Positions 8,403-17,887 of a stretch of 64,000 nucleotides of DNA are shown here, in pieces. The notes beneath the pieces were generated by a model. The model was not told the origin of the DNA, did not search any database, and saw only the letters and a list, made by a program, of their open reading frames with translations. Position 1 is the first letter of the stretch. Each line of letters starts with the position of its first letter. The position numbers and the translations under genes are program-made. This DNA is from Eubacterium sp. (lineage in GTDB: Bacteria > Bacillota > Clostridia > Lachnospirales > Lachnospiraceae), in NCBI GenBank assembly GCA_024698585.1, contig JAILRB010000028.1:1-64000 (forward strand). Reading direction: 5' to 3'.

Positions 8403-10226
8403 ATGAAAAAGAAGATTTTATGGATAATGTTTCTGGCCATGGTTGTGGCATTGGGAACAGGAAAAAATGTCCGTGGAGAAGAAAGTGGATATGCTTCATC
8501 GGACATTAACAGAATTTATATCACTTCAGAAACACCGCTGAAGAGTCTTGTGAAGGAATATGCTGTGGCGAAGGTAGAAGTGGTAAAAAAAGATGGAACC
8601 ATTGAAATCGCAGATGATGCTGCCCAGGTGAAATTAAGAGGTAATTCCACATCCAAGGCGGAAAAGAAACCATTTAATGTGAAGTTTAGTTCGAAACAGA
8701 GCGTGTTTGGAATGGACAAGGGAAAGAAGTGGAATTTGCTGGCTAATGCATTTGATAAGACTTTGATTCGTAATAAGCTTGGTCTTGATCTTGCAACAGC
8801 TACCGGACTTTCTTATATCAGTCAGAGTACCTTTGCGGATGTGTACTATAATGGTGTTCTGATAGGAAATTATCTGGTTACGGAACCGGTGGAAGCAGGA
8901 ACCACGAAAGTGGATATTGATGAATCAGAAACATCCAAGGATTTCATGATTGAGGTGGAACGGGAACGTTACGAAAGTGATGTTACATACACAACCACAA
9001 AAACAGGAATCCGCTTTGCCATTAATGTTCCGGAAGAACCATCTGCTGCCCAGGTGACAGGAATTGAATCCTTCCTTTCAAAAACAGATGCTGCGATTCG
9101 AACAAAGAAAGCATCTGAATACACGAAATACATTGATATGGATTCCTTTGTGAATTATTACATTGTATCGGAATTGTTTAAGGCAGTGGATTTTAATTAC
9201 AGCTCCACACGATTCTATGTGAAGAATGGAAAAATGTATGCCGGACCAATCTGGGATTTGGATTTATCTTCCGGTAATGCTTCCAAAAGATTTTATAAGG
9301 CATATTATAACGGAGATATCAGTTACCAGGGATTATACTGTACGGAACTGAAATGGTATTCATATCTGATTCGCAGTGATGAGTTTGTGAAAAAAGTGAA
9401 TGACCGAATGAAAGAGTTGTTCCCGACTATTGAGAATCTTTATCAGACCAATGCCAAGGGAAAAAATCGCATTGATACCTTATTAACTGATTTCGGCCCG
9501 GCATTTAACCGAAACTATCTCAGTATTGTTGAAGGAGGAGCAGGCTGGAGTCTTACCAAACGTTATTCTACTTGCGACAATGCGACCGGTCTCGAATATG
9601 ATAACCATCCGGCCACCTATCAGGCGAATGTAGAACTGTTACGAACCTGGTTAAAGAATCGTGCAAATTACCTTCAGAAAGAATGGAAGACCATTAAGAA
9701 CAATAACGTGGAAGATATGATTGTATCGAAAAAGTCCGCTACCAGTGTGAAACTGGAATGGTACAATAATGGTGTGTCTGATGGAAATGAAATCTATGTG
9801 AAGGCAGAAAACGGAACCTTTAAACGGGTGAAAGTGATTACAGACGGAGACAAGCAAAGCTGTGTAATCAAAAAACTATCACCGGGAATTAAATATACCT
9901 TCCGGGTCCGTTCCTACGTGAAAAACGGAACCGAAACAGTTTACACCGATTTTGTAGCAAAAACTAAGAAGATTCCGTTCAAATCACCGAAAGCCAAGGT
10001 GAAAAATCTTGGAAACAATAAGCGGAAAGTGTCTTGGAAGAAAGTGTCCGGCGCACAGGGATATCAGATTCTTGGTGGCAAGTCAAAGAAAAAAATGAAG
10101 GTTCTGAAAACTTTCAAGGGAAACAAAAAATTATCTTACACGAAGACAGTAAAGGAAGGAGCAAAGTATACCTTTAAAGTTCGTGCTTTTGTAAAACTGA
10201 ACGGAAAGAAATATTATAGCGAATAA
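8403..10226 (+). CDS. Secreted CotH-family protein with C-terminal Fn3 modules
   Basis: The 607-residue precursor has a signal peptide (KKKILWIMFLAMVVALGTG) and then a CotH-type kinase-like domain, recognisable from the VKLRGNSTSKAEKKPF motif near the start and the GPIWDLDLSSGN motif that holds the metal-binding acids. CotH in Bacillus phosphorylates spore coat proteins, but secreted relatives occur widely in polysaccharide-degrading Clostridia. Two Fn3-like modules follow (from about residue 435), the last very Lys-rich. The final module stops at KYYSE, before the last beta-strand that equivalent modules in this window carry. The ATG at 8403 follows CGGAGGTTA. It stands divergent from dpaA. 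Its substrate is not readable from sequence, and a link to sporulation is only positional. Confidence 0.8.
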   Translation: MKKKILWIMFLAMVVALGTGKNVRGEESGYASSDINRIYITSETPLKSLVKEYAVAKVEVVKKDGTIEIADDAAQVKLRGNSTSKAEKKPFNVKFSSKQSVFGMDKGKKWNLLANAFDKTLIRNKLGLDLATATGLSYISQSTFADVYYNGVLIGNYLVTEPVEAGTTKVDIDESETSKDFMIEVERERYESDVTYTTTKTGIRFAINVPEEPSAAQVTGIESFLSKTDAAIRTKKASEYTKYIDMDSFVNYYIVSELFKAVDFNYSSTRFYVKNGKMYAGPIWDLDLSSGNASKRFYKAYYNGDISYQGLYCTELKWYSYLIRSDEFVKKVNDRMKELFPTIENLYQTNAKGKNRIDTLLTDFGPAFNRNYLSIVEGGAGWSLTKRYSTCDNATGLEYDNHPATYQANVELLRTWLKNRANYLQKEWKTIKNNNVEDMIVSKKSATSVKLEWYNNGVSDGNEIYVKAENGTFKRVKVITDGDKQSCVIKKLSPGIKYTFRVRSYVKNGTETVYTDFVAKTKKIPFKSPKAKVKNLGNNKRKVSWKKVSGAQGYQILGGKSKKKMKVLKTFKGNKKLSYTKTVKEGAKYTFKVRAFVKLNGKKYYSE

Positions 10227-10233
10227 AAAGTGC

Positions 10234-10263
10234 TTGTATAATTTTATAAAAATCATATATAAT
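10234..10263 (+). promoter_or_regulatory. SigA-type promoter of the LCP gene
   Basis: TTGTAT (10234-10239) and TATAAT (10258-10263) with an 18-base spacer, 39 bases before the start codon at 10303. Confidence 0.65.
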
Positions 10264-10302
10264 AATCGTTGCTGTATAAAAAGATGAATGGAGAGAATAG
10301 AA

Positions 10303-11916
10303 ATGTCGAATACAAAAGAAACAGTTACAGATGTTGTTGGCAAATGTAAGAAGTTAAAGGTGGCATCCATTGTATTAAACGTAATCTTTCTTATGGCAAC
10401 GATTATTTTTAATGGCTTTATGTACCGTTGGATTTCTGCAAACGATTATCTCGCAGTACAATATTTAGGTTACAAGAAATTGATTTTTGCTGAATCAGTT
10501 CTATTATTGATTTTCTTTATTGCGGTAGCGCTGAAAGGTGGAAAGAAACGATATATCTTTTCCATTGTGATTTCCGTGATTATGATTATTGCTTTAATTG
10601 CCGGAAGTATTCTGGAAGTAATTTATCACAATAAGATTGTCAATGTTTTCAATAAGGCCGATAAAACATTAGATACGATTGTAGAACAGTCAAAACTGAG
10701 TACCGACGAGTATGGTTTTTATGTTTTAAAGGACAATAAGGCAGAGAGCCTTGCAGATATTAAGGATTATAGCATCGGGATCAGCCAAACGTATCCGAAA
10801 GAGGATCTTCAGGTGATTGAGGACGCTTTTGAAAAAGAAGTTTCTCAAAAGATGGAAAAACAGGATTTCAAAGATCCAATGGAAATGGCTAAAAGACTTT
10901 TGGAAAATGAAGAAACAAAAGTTCTCGTATTGAATAATGCAATGATTGAATTAATTGAAAATGCCGGGGACGATGACAATGACGATAAGAAAAATGGAGA
11001 GTATGCAGATTTTTCATCTAAAATCCGTTGTATTTATACCGTATCTGTAAAAAATGCGGTTAAGACGAGGTCCAATGAGAAAAAAGTAACTTCAGAATGT
11101 TTCACTGTCTATGTCAGCGGTATTGATGTAGAAGGAGATATTACAACAAAGAGTCGAAGCGATGTAAATATCATTATGACCATTAACCCGGTAACACATC
11201 AGGTGCTTTTGGTTTCCACACCGCGAGATTATTATGTTCCGCTGTCAATTTCCGGAGGCTCCTGCGATAAGTTAACGCATGCAGGAAATTATGGAATTGA
11301 TGTATCCATAGATACGCTGGAGCAGTTGTATGGAATTGAAATTGACTACTTTGTTCGAATGAACTTTACCGGATTTGTCAATATCATTGATGCATTAGGT
11401 GGTATTGATTTAGATTCAGACTATACCTTCTATACCCATGGATGTCAGTTCTATGAAGGATTAAATGAAGATGTTCCGGGAGATAAGGCAATCTGGTTTG
11501 CCAGAGAACGTCATTCCTTTGCAGATGGAGACAGACAAAGAGGAAAGAATCAGATGAAAGTGATTGAATCCGTAATTAAGAAGTGTATGTCGCCTACGTT
11601 ATTGAAACGCTATGACGACATTATGAATTCTGTAGCGGAAAGCTTCCAGACGAACATGGGAAAAGGGGATATTCGTGCACTGGTAAATTTCCAGGTTGAT
11701 GAATCTCCGAAATGGAAAATTCAGACGTATAGTGTTAGTGGAACCGGAGGAAAAGCGACAACGTATTCCGTTCCAAATGCTTATGCTTATGTAATGTATC
11801 CGGATGAGGAATCCGTGAATACAGCAAAAGCATTTATGGATGATATGAATCACAATAAAAAAATTAAAGTTCCGAAAGATGATGATGAAGAGTCAGAAGA
11901 AACTTCGGAAGAATAA
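10303..11916 (+). CDS. LytR-CpsA-Psr (LCP) family cell-envelope phosphotransferase
   Basis: LCP proteins transfer lipid-linked anionic polymers such as teichoic acids or capsule onto peptidoglycan outside the membrane. This 537-residue member has three predicted N-terminal membrane helices (roughly residues 20-45, 60-78 and 85-110) instead of the usual one. A divergent extracytoplasmic segment follows, then the LCP domain with SDVNIIMTINP, the Arg-Asp pair in STPRDYYVPL, and RERHSFADGDRQRGKNQ, which holds the conserved Arg residues binding the pyrophosphate. The tail is strongly acidic (DDDEESEETSEE). The ATG at 10303 is chosen over 10288 because GGAGAG lies 8 bases before it. It is a single gene with its own promoter and terminator. 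Confidence 0.9.
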   Translation: MSNTKETVTDVVGKCKKLKVASIVLNVIFLMATIIFNGFMYRWISANDYLAVQYLGYKKLIFAESVLLLIFFIAVALKGGKKRYIFSIVISVIMIIALIAGSILEVIYHNKIVNVFNKADKTLDTIVEQSKLSTDEYGFYVLKDNKAESLADIKDYSIGISQTYPKEDLQVIEDAFEKEVSQKMEKQDFKDPMEMAKRLLENEETKVLVLNNAMIELIENAGDDDNDDKKNGEYADFSSKIRCIYTVSVKNAVKTRSNEKKVTSECFTVYVSGIDVEGDITTKSRSDVNIIMTINPVTHQVLLVSTPRDYYVPLSISGGSCDKLTHAGNYGIDVSIDTLEQLYGIEIDYFVRMNFTGFVNIIDALGGIDLDSDYTFYTHGCQFYEGLNEDVPGDKAIWFARERHSFADGDRQRGKNQMKVIESVIKKCMSPTLLKRYDDIMNSVAESFQTNMGKGDIRALVNFQVDESPKWKIQTYSVSGTGGKATTYSVPNAYAYVMYPDEESVNTAKAFMDDMNHNKKIKVPKDDDEESEETSEE

Positions 11917-11920
11917 TTGG

Positions 11921-11955
11921 AAAAAAAGACAGTTTTTGATAGCTGTCTTTTTTTT
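11921..11955 (+). terminator. Terminator after the LCP gene
   Basis: The stem AGACAG / CTGTCT is extended by an A run pairing with an eight-base T run, with a loop of about 10 bases. Confidence 0.85.
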
Positions 11956-12114
11956 GCCCTTTATATGGGGGTTGTAACGTTTTAAAGAATAAAAACACTT
12001 TTTAGAAAAAAGTGCACCTCAAAAAAAATTGGCGCACTGAAAATGTGATATAGGTATGATAACATAATGCTAACTATGGGAGAAAAATGCAAAAAAATTG
12101 ATTGGAGGAGATTT

Positions 12115-15100
12115 ATGTTGAAAAAATTCTTTCGGGGAGCAGTGGCTATCACTATGTCTATTTCAATGTTATCAGTGATGACATTGACGAACTTTTCTTT
12201 AGGTTCTGAAAACGTTACAGACGTAATGGCGGCTGCTAACTCAACACAGACTATTGGTGGGGGAAGCATCGGAATCGGAACCGATAGTCAGTTAGCTTCT
12301 AAGCTTCCTACTTATTCAAATCAGGGAACTTATCGTTTTACCACGGATAATTACAATAACAGCCATCCGGCCATTGATACAACGGATTGGGCTACCAACT
12401 ACTTGTGGTGTCTTTCAGGAAACCGTATCAACAATGAAATATCAGGTAGTGCTTATGCGTTTCCACTTTGTTATTTGATGAAACAGGATGGTTTGCGTGT
12501 GACAAAAGCATCTATGCTTAGTATGTCTACCAGACGTGAAGGCGAGAATGTTTATCCGGCAAACGTTTCTGCATATAACATTTTAGATAATGATACATTG
12601 TGTGATTTTAAATTGTCTCCGAATTGGAACAGCACACAGTGTAATATTGATGATTCTACAGATTGGACTTATACATCGATTGTAAAAAATCCTGATAATT
12701 CCAGCCAGAGTATGAAGACTATTATGTCTCATGGAAGTCCGTTTACTTATTTTGAATTATCAAACAGCAATGTTTTCTATTTAGAAAAATTACGTGTTAC
12801 ATTCCCAAGTGAAATTGTATATGAACAAAATTATAATGGTGTGAAGATAATTGTTTTCAGAACAAATGATATTACTAGTGCTGTCAATGGTTATCCGGCA
12901 TCAGCTTATCAGTATTACGCATTATATATGCCAGAGAATTCTTCCGTAGAACATTTGGGAACACAGGACACAACACATAATGATGGAATCGGTCGTTTAA
13001 AGATTACTTTACCATCAAACAAGACATATCTTTCATTTGCTTGGTTATGTGAAAGTCAGACAGTGGATAATTCCAAGGGAATTGATGTTGCTAAGGAATA
13101 CAGACCTTATGCATTTAACTTCATCACAGATACAAGAGCTGATTACTCTTACAATGAAAGCAACAGCACATTGACCACTACATATTCTTATACAGTATCT
13201 AAGAAAGCTGAAAGTACAGCGGATGGAACTGTAATGGGTATTTTACCTCATCAGTATAAGAACATGACTGGTTATACTTATATGAATCATACTGCACATA
13301 CCTTAAGAGGTTATATGAAGTTCTTAACAGGAAGTTCATATCAGACAAAGATGCAGTATACAGGCATTTTGCCTTACATGCCAGCATTACCAAGTTCAGA
13401 TAATGCCGGAAAGACTACATTACAGAATTATGTAAATCTTTTTGCTGATTCTGAATTGTTAACCCCATCTGATGTAACAAAGGATACCTATTGGAGAGGT
13501 AAGGCATTAAACAAGAGTGCACAGGCAATCGCTGCGGCTGCAGCTGTAGGTGATACTACAAATGCCAACGAAATCTTAGAAGGACTAGAATATGAATTAA
13601 ATAACTGGTTCACATATTCAGGAGCCGGTGATGATAAATACTTTACTTATTACGGAAACGGTGTAGGAAGTTTATTAGGATTCCCAGAATCATTTAATTC
13701 CGTAGATCAGTTAAATGACCATCATTTCCATTACGGATACTTTATTGAAAGTGCAGCCTGCGTAGGTATGTGGGATCCGGACTGGTTAAGTAAGTATGAG
13801 GGTGTGGTTAAGCAGTTGATTTATGATATTGCTTGCCCTTACAGAGATAACAGCGAATCTAAGTGTGGTCATGCTTATCCATACTTAAGATCCTTTGATC
13901 CATATGAAGGACATTCATGGGCATCAGGATACGAAGATGAAAGAACCGGTAATAACCAGGAATCTACATCAGAAGCATTAAATGCCTGGGCTGGTATCAT
14001 TCTTTTCGGTGAAGTGACCGGAAACACAGAAATCAGAGATTTAGGAATTTATCTTTACACAACAGAAGTAGCAGCAACACAGGATTATTGGTTTGATATG
14101 GATGAAGACATCTACCATTCCGAAGGAAGTAATTACAATGAAGTTATGGCTTCCATGGTATGGGGTGGAAAAGCTGATTATTCTACATGGTTTGGTGCTG
14201 ATAAGACTCAGGGAATTCAGATTTGTCCAATGCAGTCATGGTCTTTCTATTTCTTAAAGGATGCAAAGAACATTACCGGTGCAAATTACATCAGAAAGTA
14301 TTTTAATGCAGATCGAACTTCTGTCGCAGCCAATGGTGGTAGTACACAGGCTTGGAATGATATGTGGGCAGCATACTATGCATTGGTTGACCCATCTTAT
14401 GCAATGAATACATTATGGACAAAGAATACAATCAATGATGGTGAGTCTCAGGCTCATACCTATCATTTCATTCAGTCCATGATTGATTATGGTACACCGG
14501 ATGTATCTTATAAATGTTCTAGTGTATTAGGAAACGTATTTGTAAAGAACGGTACACCGACTTATGTTGTGGCTAACCCATCAACATCAAACAAGACGGT
14601 TACCTTTACCGCAGCAAATGGCTCTACAAAGACTGTTACAGCAACAGCCAGAGCAACAACCGTAGTAACAGGAAATAATTCTGTAAATAATGCATCTGTA
14701 ACACAGACAATTGATCGTAATTCACAGGGTGGTGTAATTACAGCAAAGACTTCTGTACCTAAGCCATTTGGTTTAGTTTCTAGCCCGATTAGCGATAATC
14801 AGATCAATGTCGTATGGGGTGCAGGAACAGTAAATAACTACAACGTATATATTGATAATGTTCGTGTATTATCAAATGTACCAGCGGCATCATACAATAT
14901 CGATGACATTTCTTCCGGAACACATACAGTTATGGTTAAGGCTTACGATGGAACCAATGAGTCCTTAGGTGCTTATGTGACTGTTACTGTTGGCGGTGTT
15001 CAAATCGAAACAACTGCACAGCAACAGAATCCAACCACACAGACTCCTACAACTCAGACTCCGACAACACAGAAGCAGGTAGAAGTAATTGATCCTTCGA

Positions 15101-16881
15101 CAATTACAGATTGGAATGATGTAAGATTCAGTGATAAGATTGATTATTATTGTGAAGCAGGTGATAAAGTAAGCGTTACTCCTGAAATTCATGGTGATGT
15201 TGTTTATGCAGCTTATTCAATGGCTGCAGCGTTTAGCTCCGTGACATTCGATGGAAATACAATTACTCCAAGACAAGGCGCAGATGTGGAAGTTCCTGTG
15301 AGCAGCTTTACTCCAGGTTATCATACATTAACAGTTGTTGATTTCTATGGAAGTAATAGTTGTACTATATACTTTAAGGTTGCTGAAGAACAGGTTACTG
15401 AAGCACCAACAACAGCTCAGCCAACAACAGCTCAGCCTACTTCTGCAGAAGAATCTTCTGAACAGAGTGGAGAAGGTACCCCATTAGTTCCATTTGGATT
15501 AAGCGTATCTTGTGATGATGATAATACAATTGCTGTTGTATGGGGACAGGATAACGAGAGAATTGCGTTAGGTCAGTTATACAATATCTATGTGGATGAT
15601 GAATTAAAATTATCCGGTGTAGGATGTAACAGATATGTCTTAAATAACATCGCAGCTGGAACTAGAACCGTTAAGGTTACTGCTGTATTAAACGGAAATG
15701 AATCAGCACCTGTAACCGGAACAGTTACTGTAACAGGTTCCGGTGAAGTTGTTACATCTGAGCCAACAACAGCTCAGCCAACAACTGCAGAATCAACAAC
15801 AGTTGTTGAAGATGATTACATTTCTTTAGGAAATGCAGATAAGACTCAGGTAGTAGGTGACTTTACTTTATATCAGGGTCCTTCATGGGCAGGTGGTTCC
15901 TTACTTTCATACAAGGGTACCGGAACAAACCTGGATATGTCATTACGAGTAGATAACAGCGGAGCAGGTCTTTGGGGACTTCAGGTGAAGTATCCGTTAA
16001 GTGGAATCGAAAATAATGAGACATATAACTACACAATTAAATACACAGCTTCAAAGGCTGGAAATATGAATATCAAGATTGAAGGATTTGAAAACACAGA
16101 TCCGACACCGGTAGCAGCAACAGTTGGACAGAATACCTATTCAGGAACTGCTACAAAGAGCTTTGACGCCAATGCATTAGTTGTATTTGCTTTATATGGC
16201 TTTGAAGCCGGAACAATCATTGATATTGATGAAATTACATTTACAAAGGTATCTGAAGCCCCTACAGAAGCTACAACAGAAGAACCAACACAGCCGAACG
16301 GAGTTGTTGTTTCTGATGATGCAGTCGTAGAAGGATATCAGATGAGCACAACTATTAAGGATAGCAAGAATCGTGTAGGTGGTGTTCGTGTCGTTGCATC
16401 TGTTGAACCGACAATCAATAATAAAACAGTAGTATCTTATGGATTGGTTTATTCTTTAGTTCAGTTTAACGGAACAAACTTTGATGTTACAGAAGATGAC
16501 ATGGTCGTTGGAAACGATAATGAATATGTTCGTGACTATGCTTCAACCAGTGATGGTCAGCTGAATGTAGCTTTGGGTAATTCCCAGACTGCAAACTATT
16601 TTGCGATGACTATGACATTTGGTGGATCTTCTGCAAAAGTGTTATCAGCTACTTATAAGGTTCGTACCTATGCTGAATTAGAAGACGGAACTTATGTATA
16701 TAGCGATATTGATACCTATTCTGTGAATAGTGTAGCAGATTACTTATATCAGAATAATAGGATGTCTACAGAAGAAGGACATAACTTCTTATATAACAAT
16801 ATTCTGAGAGTTGTTAATCCGGCTTACAAAGCAATTGAATTCACATGGGGCAATGCTGTCGCAAAACCAAACGAAATCTAA
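12115..16881 (+). CDS. Secreted multidomain endo-beta-1,3-glucanase (GH81)
   Basis: The 1588-residue precursor has a signal peptide (LKKFFRGAVAITMSIS) and a GH81 catalytic domain over about residues 40-800. The motif NDHHFHYGYF supplies the probable acid D535, and NNQESTSEALNAW supplies E616 and E620; this spacing fits known GH81 enzymes, which cut beta-1,3-glucan internally. After it come an Fn3-like module (about 882-970), PTTQT repeats, a beta-rich unknown module, a PTTAQPT linker, a second Fn3-like module (about 1122-1210), a CBM-like jelly-roll segment (about 1235-1380) and a C-terminal module (about 1395-1588) also found at the end of the amylase in this window. The ATG at 12115 follows GGAGGAG. 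Likely substrates are laminarin, callose or fungal glucan. Confidence 0.9.
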   Translation: MLKKFFRGAVAITMSISMLSVMTLTNFSLGSENVTDVMAAANSTQTIGGGSIGIGTDSQLASKLPTYSNQGTYRFTTDNYNNSHPAIDTTDWATNYLWCLSGNRINNEISGSAYAFPLCYLMKQDGLRVTKASMLSMSTRREGENVYPANVSAYNILDNDTLCDFKLSPNWNSTQCNIDDSTDWTYTSIVKNPDNSSQSMKTIMSHGSPFTYFELSNSNVFYLEKLRVTFPSEIVYEQNYNGVKIIVFRTNDITSAVNGYPASAYQYYALYMPENSSVEHLGTQDTTHNDGIGRLKITLPSNKTYLSFAWLCESQTVDNSKGIDVAKEYRPYAFNFITDTRADYSYNESNSTLTTTYSYTVSKKAESTADGTVMGILPHQYKNMTGYTYMNHTAHTLRGYMKFLTGSSYQTKMQYTGILPYMPALPSSDNAGKTTLQNYVNLFADSELLTPSDVTKDTYWRGKALNKSAQAIAAAAAVGDTTNANEILEGLEYELNNWFTYSGAGDDKYFTYYGNGVGSLLGFPESFNSVDQLNDHHFHYGYFIESAACVGMWDPDWLSKYEGVVKQLIYDIACPYRDNSESKCGHAYPYLRSFDPYEGHSWASGYEDERTGNNQESTSEALNAWAGIILFGEVTGNTEIRDLGIYLYTTEVAATQDYWFDMDEDIYHSEGSNYNEVMASMVWGGKADYSTWFGADKTQGIQICPMQSWSFYFLKDAKNITGANYIRKYFNADRTSVAANGGSTQAWNDMWAAYYALVDPSYAMNTLWTKNTINDGESQAHTYHFIQSMIDYGTPDVSYKCSSVLGNVFVKNGTPTYVVANPSTSNKTVTFTAANGSTKTVTATARATTVVTGNNSVNNASVTQTIDRNSQGGVITAKTSVPKPFGLVSSPISDNQINVVWGAGTVNNYNVYIDNVRVLSNVPAASYNIDDISSGTHTVMVKAYDGTNESLGAYVTVTVGGVQIETTAQQQNPTTQTPTTQTPTTQKQVEVIDPSTITDWNDVRFSDKIDYYCEAGDKVSVTPEIHGDVVYAAYSMAAAFSSVTFDGNTITPRQGADVEVPVSSFTPGYHTLTVVDFYGSNSCTIYFKVAEEQVTEAPTTAQPTTAQPTSAEESSEQSGEGTPLVPFGLSVSCDDDNTIAVVWGQDNERIALGQLYNIYVDDELKLSGVGCNRYVLNNIAAGTRTVKVTAVLNGNESAPVTGTVTVTGSGEVVTSEPTTAQPTTAESTTVVEDDYISLGNADKTQVVGDFTLYQGPSWAGGSLLSYKGTGTNLDMSLRVDNSGAGLWGLQVKYPLSGIENNETYNYTIKYTASKAGNMNIKIEGFENTDPTPVAATVGQNTYSGTATKSFDANALVVFALYGFEAGTIIDIDEITFTKVSEAPTEATTEEPTQPNGVVVSDDAVVEGYQMSTTIKDSKNRVGGVRVVASVEPTINNKTVVSYGLVYSLVQFNGTNFDVTEDDMVVGNDNEYVRDYASTSDGQLNVALGNSQTANYFAMTMTFGGSSAKVLSATYKVRTYAELEDGTYVYSDIDTYSVNSVADYLYQNNRMSTEEGHNFLYNNILRVVNPAYKAIEFTWGNAVAKPNEI

Positions 16882-16905
16882 AAAAATGACAAAATGTAAT
16901 ATTTA

Positions 16906-16934
16906 GGTCGAGGAGAAATCCTCGACCTTTTTTT
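16906..16934 (+). terminator. Terminator after the GH81 gene
   Basis: The stem GGTCGAGGA / TCCTCGACC closes a GAAA tetraloop and is followed by eight T residues. Confidence 0.92.
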
Positions 16935-17033
16935 GCGTATATAGAAAAAGAATGAAAAAAGCGATACATAAAGGAGAAAACTCGTTGCTAAGTGTTACAA
17001 AAAGCGACAAAAATTACAAAAACAATTATTAAA

Positions 17034-17050
17034 TGTTACAAATATGTAAT
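17034..17050 (+). promoter_or_regulatory. Candidate WalR (YycF) box before the 3D-domain gene
   Basis: TGTTAC-AAATA-TGTAAT matches the WalR consensus TGTWAH-N5-TGTWAH at every defined base and ends 6 bases before the -35 hexamer. A half-matching copy (TGTTAC then AAAAA) begins at 16993. The consensus is from Bacilli; whether this organism has WalR is not visible here. Confidence 0.6.
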
Positions 17051-17056
17051 ATTTCA

Positions 17057-17085
17057 TTGACAAAGCGTAACAAATGTTATATATT
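17057..17085 (+). promoter_or_regulatory. SigA promoter of the 3D-domain gene
   Basis: TTGACA (17057-17062), a 17-base spacer and TATATT (17080-17085), 44 bases before the start codon. Confidence 0.8.
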
Positions 17086-17129
17086 ACCACTTGGATGCAA
17101 CAATAAGTGTACAGAAAAGGAGTGTAAAT

Positions 17130-17840
17130 ATGAATCATTTAAAATTCATTGCCGGTGGTATGTTATTAGCTACATCTATGATGACAATCGTCTCATTTCA
17201 TTCTGTAACTCCAGAAGTCAAAGAAACTTCAATGGAAGAAGCAGAAACATTAAAAGTAGTAAAACTGGTCAATGAAGCAAATCTATTACAATCAGCGAAT
17301 GACACGAATGAAAAATCCACTTTAGTATTTAATACAGAATCTGAAACTTCAACAGTAGAAGTTACAGAAGGAAAGCTGGTCATTGAAGAAAAGACCATTG
17401 AGACAGAAGAAACGACTAAGAAAGAGAAGAACGTAAAGAAAACGAAGAAAACTAAGAAAAGCAAAGTGAAAAAAGCCAATAAAACAAAAAAAGTAAAAAA
17501 GGCTAAGAAAAGAAAAAAAGCATCTAATAAAAAAAGTAAAAAAGAAGCATACACTTATGTAGGAGAATTTAAGATTACAGGATATTGCGGTTGTGCATCC
17601 TGTTGTGGAAAAACAAATTGTATTACAGCATCCGGTACCCGTGCAACAGCAGGAAGAACTATTGCTGCAGATACATCACGTTTCTCTTTTGGAACAAAGC
17701 TAAAAATTGGCGATAATGTTTATACGGTTGAGGATCGCGGTGGTGCGATTCATGGAAATCGAATTGACATATTCTTTGCCTCACATTCCGAGGCGTTACA
17801 GTGGGGTGTTCGCTACTGTGAAGTCTATGTGAAAAACTAA
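17130..17840 (+). CDS. Exported 3D-domain cell-wall protein with Lys-rich linker
   Basis: The 236-residue precursor has a signal peptide (HLKFIAGGMLLATSMMTIV), an acidic Thr/Glu segment and a very basic linker of repeated KK and KKAKK runs (about residues 100-145). It ends in a 3D domain, the double-psi barrel named for three conserved Asp residues (ADTSRF, VEDRGG and NRIDIFF). The same domain occurs in B. subtilis YocH and YabE and in MltA, and is linked to peptidoglycan cleavage. Four Cys residues sit in a GYCGCASCCGKTNC cluster at the domain start. The basic linker probably binds anionic wall polymers. AAAAGGAGTG precedes the ATG at 17130. The WalR-like box upstream agrees with YocH being a WalR target in Bacillus. 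Confidence 0.87.
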   Translation: MNHLKFIAGGMLLATSMMTIVSFHSVTPEVKETSMEEAETLKVVKLVNEANLLQSANDTNEKSTLVFNTESETSTVEVTEGKLVIEEKTIETEETTKKEKNVKKTKKTKKSKVKKANKTKKVKKAKKRKKASNKKSKKEAYTYVGEFKITGYCGCASCCGKTNCITASGTRATAGRTIAADTSRFSFGTKLKIGDNVYTVEDRGGAIHGNRIDIFFASHSEALQWGVRYCEVYVKN

Positions 17841-17852
17841 ATAAAAAGTGCA

Positions 17853-17887
17853 AAAAAAAGCGTTCCCACGGAACGCTTTTTTTTTAT
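17853..17887. terminator. Bidirectional terminator between the 3D-domain gene and the LEA-like gene
   Basis: A run of As, the stem GCGTTCC / GGAACGC with a CAC loop, and a run of Ts form a symmetrical element that can serve the plus-strand gene ending at 17840 and the minus-strand gene ending at 17884. Confidence 0.9.

Noticed and set aside
11956-12114. Catabolite (cre) site before the GH81 gene around TTGTAACGTTTT
   Set aside because: The core does not meet the WTGNNARCGN pattern; too many mismatches to claim.
15001-15480. Short DNA repeats as a CRISPR array or VNTR
   Set aside because: The repeats encode in-frame Pro-Thr linkers (PTTQT, PTTAQ) and have no spacers.
17198-17554. Hydrophobic open frame opposite the Lys-rich linker of the 3D protein
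   Set aside because: The Phe/Leu-rich reading is simply the complement of AAA/AAG lysine runs; no start signal is present.
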